Positions 61,112 through 64,000 of a DNA stretch of 64,000 nucleotides are shown here, one piece after another (positions within the stretch are counted from its first letter, which is position 1; every line of letters starts with the position of its first letter). Source of the DNA: Lentisphaerota bacterium (GTDB lineage: Bacteria; Verrucomicrobiota; Lentisphaeria; Victivallales; Victivallaceae). Position numbers and translations under genes: made by a program. Under the pieces are notes generated by a model. That model saw only the letters and a list, made by a program, of their open reading frames with translations. It was not told the DNA's origin and searched no databases. The stretch covers positions 1 to 64,000 of the forward strand of contig SUWL01000002.1 in assembly GCA_015061495.1 (NCBI GenBank), written 5' to 3'.

Positions 61112-62167
61112 TTATTCCGGGTCGATCAACCGGCGGTCAACTGCGACCGCCATTTGTTTCTGATTGAGAACCACCGAGAAATCTTCCGGAGGCAATCCGG
61201 CGGCGGCGAGCCGCTGCATGATATATCCGCTTCGGGCATTACCGGCATAACCGTATCCGGCTTCACCCTCAAGTACACCGCCACCCGGCATCCGGGTCAA
61301 ATGCAGATGCGGAATGCCGAAAAAACGGCAAAGCAGCATATTGTGCCATACCTTATCTGCTGCGGCTTCCGGCAGATACCACTGCTGTGATTGGGCAAAT
61401 TTCCACTTTTTACCATCCGGACGGTCAAGTTGTGTCGCTCCGGCGGCATATTTCAAACGGCGCGGCAGAAATTCTCTGACCGCTTGAACTGAATATTCCA
61501 GAAACGCCTCCATATCCATGACACCGGACTCCCGTAAAACCACGGCAAGTTCTTCATCAGCCAGAAACGGCATCGCATCTTTGAGCTGACGGAAAATCAT
61601 CCGTTTTTGCCGTCTTTTCCGGTCAAAAAACACTTTTCGCACCCCATAAAGATCGACCAGCGCAAATTTTTGCGTTTCGGCATTGTACAGCAAATTTCCG
61701 CAATGGAAGTCCGGGAAGTAAAAGCCGGTTGCCAGAAATTTTTTTATAAATCTGCCCCACATCTGCAGAAATTCCGGAGCAATGTTTTCCCCTTTTTCAT
61801 AAATCCCGCACAAAAACCCCAGCACCGACTGATATCCGGTCAATTCTCCGGTCACCAGTACCGACTGACAGCCGCACTCGCCATATCCCAGCGGTACCGT
61901 TGCCGCCACATCCTGCCGGATGACGGCAGACAGGGTGTCATACTCCCGTTTGCTCCGGGAGACCAAACGATAGCGCAACCGTTTCAGCCAACCGGATTCA
62001 TCCGGGATCTCCCACTTGAAAAATTTCCCGTCCCGCCGGAATACTTTTACCGATGCGACATCTTTTATTACCTCGGCATTCCGCATCAACTCTTCCGGAG
62101 TTCCGGGAGCTTCTCCCGGAGGAGCTGCGAAGTACCACGTCCACTTGTCTGCATGAAATTTATACAT
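61112..62167 (-). CDS. LPS core kinase-like protein (WaaP/RfaP, Kdo-kinase group)
   Basis: 351 residues of the protein-kinase-like fold used by lipopolysaccharide kinases. It contains DVASVKVFRRDGKFFKWEIP with the phosphate-loop lysine region, a cluster RLRYRLVSRSKREYDTLSAV, VTGELTGYQSV, FYFPDFHCGNLLYN with catalytic Asp/His/Asn, and FALVDLYGVRKV with the metal Asp. Cytoplasmic, peripheral. Its first codon lies 4 bp before the recD2 stop region, so it may be expressed from upstream recD2. It indicates a Gram-negative envelope. Confidence 0.85.
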   Translation of the reverse strand: MYKFHADKWTWYFAAPPGEAPGTPEELMRNAEVIKDVASVKVFRRDGKFFKWEIPDESGWLKRLRYRLVSRSKREYDTLSAVIRQDVAATVPLGYGECGCQSVLVTGELTGYQSVLGFLCGIYEKGENIAPEFLQMWGRFIKKFLATGFYFPDFHCGNLLYNAETQKFALVDLYGVRKVFFDRKRRQKRMIFRQLKDAMPFLADEELAVVLRESGVMDMEAFLEYSVQAVREFLPRRLKYAAGATQLDRPDGKKWKFAQSQQWYLPEAAADKVWHNMLLCRFFGIPHLHLTRMPGGGVLEGEAGYGYAGNARSGYIMQRLAAAGLPPEDFSVVLNQKQMAVAVDRRLIDPE

Positions 62168-62170
62168 GAT

Positions 62171-64000
62171 TCACCGCTTCATAAGTTCTGATTGTTCCTG
62201 CAAACGGCGGGAAAGATTGGAAAATCTCGGTCGGCACCGGGTATTCTTTACGGCGATCTCCACCGCTTTTTGCGAACCGATCAGGATCAGCAATTTTTTC
62301 GCCCGGGTCATGCCGGTGTAGATCAAATTGCGCTGCAGCATCACAAAGTGCTGGGTCAATACCGGAATAATCACCACCGGAAATTCACTGCCCTGGGACT
62401 TGTGGATGGTGATCGCGTATGCCAGAGTAAGCTGATTGGCTTCGTCAAAGTTGTATTCCACCAGCCGGTCATCTTCAAAACAGACATAAAATTTTTTGCC
62501 GTCATCCTCAAGTTTGAATATCCGCCCCATATCGCCGTTATACACATTTTTATCATAATTATTGGCGGTCTGCATCACCCGGTCACCCAGTTTGAATACC
62601 GTACTGCCGAATTGAAATGAGGGCACATTCCCTCCCCGCAGCAGAGCCGACAACCGCTCATTGAGCGCCGATGTACCGCACTCTCCCCGGTTCATGGGGC
62701 TCAATATCTGAATATCTTCCATAGGGTCAAACTTGAAACGTTTAGGGATGCGTTCTTTGACCAGAGTTTCGATCATGCCGGCGACCTTTTCCGGGTCATC
62801 CTGCGAAATCCAGTAAAAATCAGCCAGTTCACCATCCGGCACTTGCGCGGGCAGCGGATAACGCCCCCCGTTGACCCGGTGAGCATTGGTGATGATCATA
62901 CTGCCGGAACTCTGCCGGAAAATCCTGGTCAATCTGGTAACTCCGAAAAATCCGCTGTTGATCAAATCCGCCAGCACATTCCCCGGCCCGACTGAAGGCA
63001 GCTGATCGGCATCCCCGACCAGCACTACCGAACACCCCGCCGGGATCGCGGAAAACAGTGCCGTTGCCAGAATTATATCCAACATGGACACCTCATCGAC
63101 GATCAGGATATCGCAATCCAGCGGATTGCCGCCGTGGTGGGAAAATTTGCCGCTTGCCGGATCGAACATCAGCATCCGGTGGATCGTTTTTGCTCCGGAA
63201 TTGCAGCTTTCGCTCAATCTTTTGGCGGCACGTCCGGTGGGTGCGGCAAGCATGATTTTCAACTTTGCCGCCTTGCCCCGGCGTACGATTTCGCCGACGA
63301 CGGTGGTCTTACCGACCCCCGGACCGCCGGTAATGATATTCAGCGGGCGCTCAAAAAGCGATTCCACGGCCTGTTTCTGCAATTCATCAAGTTCCAGATC
63401 ACTGCGTTTGGGAACTTTACGCAATTTGCCGCCGGGGAAATCTTTACTGCATGCCAATTTGGCGACCAGTTTCGGCAAAATCAATTCCGCTCTCGCCGTT
63501 GACGGCGTGTAAATGCAGTTGTCCATCTCATAAAGCAATTTGCGGTCAAGCGCAGCGGTAATGCCGTTATTAACGGAGGATTCATTCTGCCCGGTCATTT
63601 CCGCAACCGCCCGGGCAAGTTCCGGCACCGGCGCGCAAACGTGACCGTCACCGATCATCTCATTAAGTGCAAAGACCGCCGCCGCCTGCATCCGGTAAGT
63701 GGAATCTTCGGCGAAACCCAACTCTCTGGCGATCGCATCGGCTTTCAGAAAACCGATACCGTCAACATCTTCAGCCAGACGATAGGGATTTTTGCGAACC
63801 GTTTCCACAGTTTCGCTGCCATACTGCTTAAAGAGCCGCGCACAATATGCCGGAGTGATCCCCAGCCCCTGCAGATAGATCATATCATCGCGTTTTTCTT
63901 TGGATTTTTTCCATTCGGCAATGATTTTTTCGGCTTTGCTTTTACCGATTTTTTTGATTTCCAGCAGTCTGCCGGGATAGAGGTCGAGGACAGAGACAGT
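62171..64000 (-). CDS. recD2: RecD2-type ATP-dependent DNA helicase (5' end beyond window)
   Basis: The frame is open to the last base; upstream of the listed Met it reads LYPGRLLEIKKIGKSKAEKI, the helix-hairpin-helix part of RecD2, so the start lies outside. The visible 609 residues include LQGLGITPAYCARLFKQYG, NPYRLAEDVDGIGFLKAD, Walker A GGPGVGKTTV, AAPTGRAAKRL, Walker B LIVDEVSML, VLVGDADQLPSVGPG, LTRIFRQ, ITIHKSQGSEFP and YTGMTRAKK. It is a superfamily 1B 5'-3' helicase without RecBC partners. Confidence 0.95.
   Translation of the reverse strand, partial: TVSVLDLYPGRLLEIKKIGKSKAEKIIAEWKKSKEKRDDMIYLQGLGITPAYCARLFKQYGSETVETVRKNPYRLAEDVDGIGFLKADAIARELGFAEDSTYRMQAAAVFALNEMIGDGHVCAPVPELARAVAEMTGQNESSVNNGITAALDRKLLYEMDNCIYTPSTARAELILPKLVAKLACSKDFPGGKLRKVPKRSDLELDELQKQAVESLFERPLNIITGGPGVGKTTVVGEIVRRGKAAKLKIMLAAPTGRAAKRLSESCNSGAKTIHRMLMFDPASGKFSHHGGNPLDCDILIVDEVSMLDIILATALFSAIPAGCSVVLVGDADQLPSVGPGNVLADLINSGFFGVTRLTRIFRQSSGSMIITNAHRVNGGRYPLPAQVPDGELADFYWISQDDPEKVAGMIETLVKERIPKRFKFDPMEDIQILSPMNRGECGTSALNERLSALLRGGNVPSFQFGSTVFKLGDRVMQTANNYDKNVYNGDMGRIFKLEDDGKKFYVCFEDDRLVEYNFDEANQLTLAYAITIHKSQGSEFPVVIIPVLTQHFVMLQRNLIYTGMTRAKKLLILIGSQKAVEIAVKNTRCRPRFSNLSRRLQEQSELMKR

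Overview
The window looks like chromosomal DNA from a Lentisphaerota/Victivallales-type gut bacterium. This is inferred from the protein styles seen, not from a marker gene. Three genes carry the prepilin-like start [17 protein letters not shown] followed by LPALN.AR and a C-terminal H-x(8-9)-DG motif. Large secreted or cytoplasmic glycoside-hydrolase-like proteins dominate, and there is a PHP/CBM-like secreted protein, a GH127, a GH38 and a GH2. No rRNA, tRNA, CRISPR array or prophage was recognised.

Layout. Positions 1-4516 (+) hold the end of a glycosidase-like gene and a GH38 alpha-mannosidase, followed by a truncated GntR-like regulator behind a consensus promoter. Positions 4953-16854 (-) are one long catabolic locus: prepilin-like protein, secreted glycosidase-like protein, (alpha/alpha)6 glycosidase-like protein, truncated MFS transporter, GH2, aminotransferase, an IS3-family remnant and an HpcH/HpaI aldolase. 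A ROK regulator (17721) lies beyond an 866-bp gap that contains a 279-bp IS1-like MITE with target-site duplications.

Positions 19295-33825 form an accessory, stress- or defence-flavoured region. It contains a leucine-rich-repeat protein, a zinc-ribbon protein of unknown function, an ADP-ribosylglycohydrolase fused to a PD-(D/E)XK nuclease-like domain, a rhodanese lipoprotein, two TerD proteins, a Ca-type P-ATPase, ThuA, an ECF-sigma/Ser-Thr-kinase pair, a structured RNA with a strong promoter, a small four-helix membrane protein, an Lgt-like transferase and a degenerate zinc-ribbon ORF. The sigma/kinase/Lgt block sits between convergent ThuA and Gfo/Idh genes and is flanked by a 16-bp direct repeat.

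Positions 33813-41252 hold a Gfo/Idh oxidoreductase divergent from a secreted GH99/GH71-like protein, a small CBM-like protein and a second prepilin-like gene, then CapA. An M20-type peptidase follows. Positions 42389-54509 (-) are a third carbohydrate operon headed by a prepilin-like gene and ending in a frameshifted esterase. Positions 54550-62167 contain GH127, a divergent AraC regulator, an M28 peptidase, a lipoprotein, a GpsA-like dehydrogenase, a YhcH/YiaL protein and a WaaP-like kinase. The window ends inside recD2.

The most unusual signals are: (1) two of the three prepilin-like genes contain an in-frame, hairpin-rich insertion bounded by a duplicated FTLIELLV motif, and one insert is related to an intergenic palindromic repeat; (2) the ADP-ribosylglycohydrolase/nuclease fusion; (3) a family of IS1-like mini-elements; (4) a rod-shaped structured RNA at about 32120-32360.
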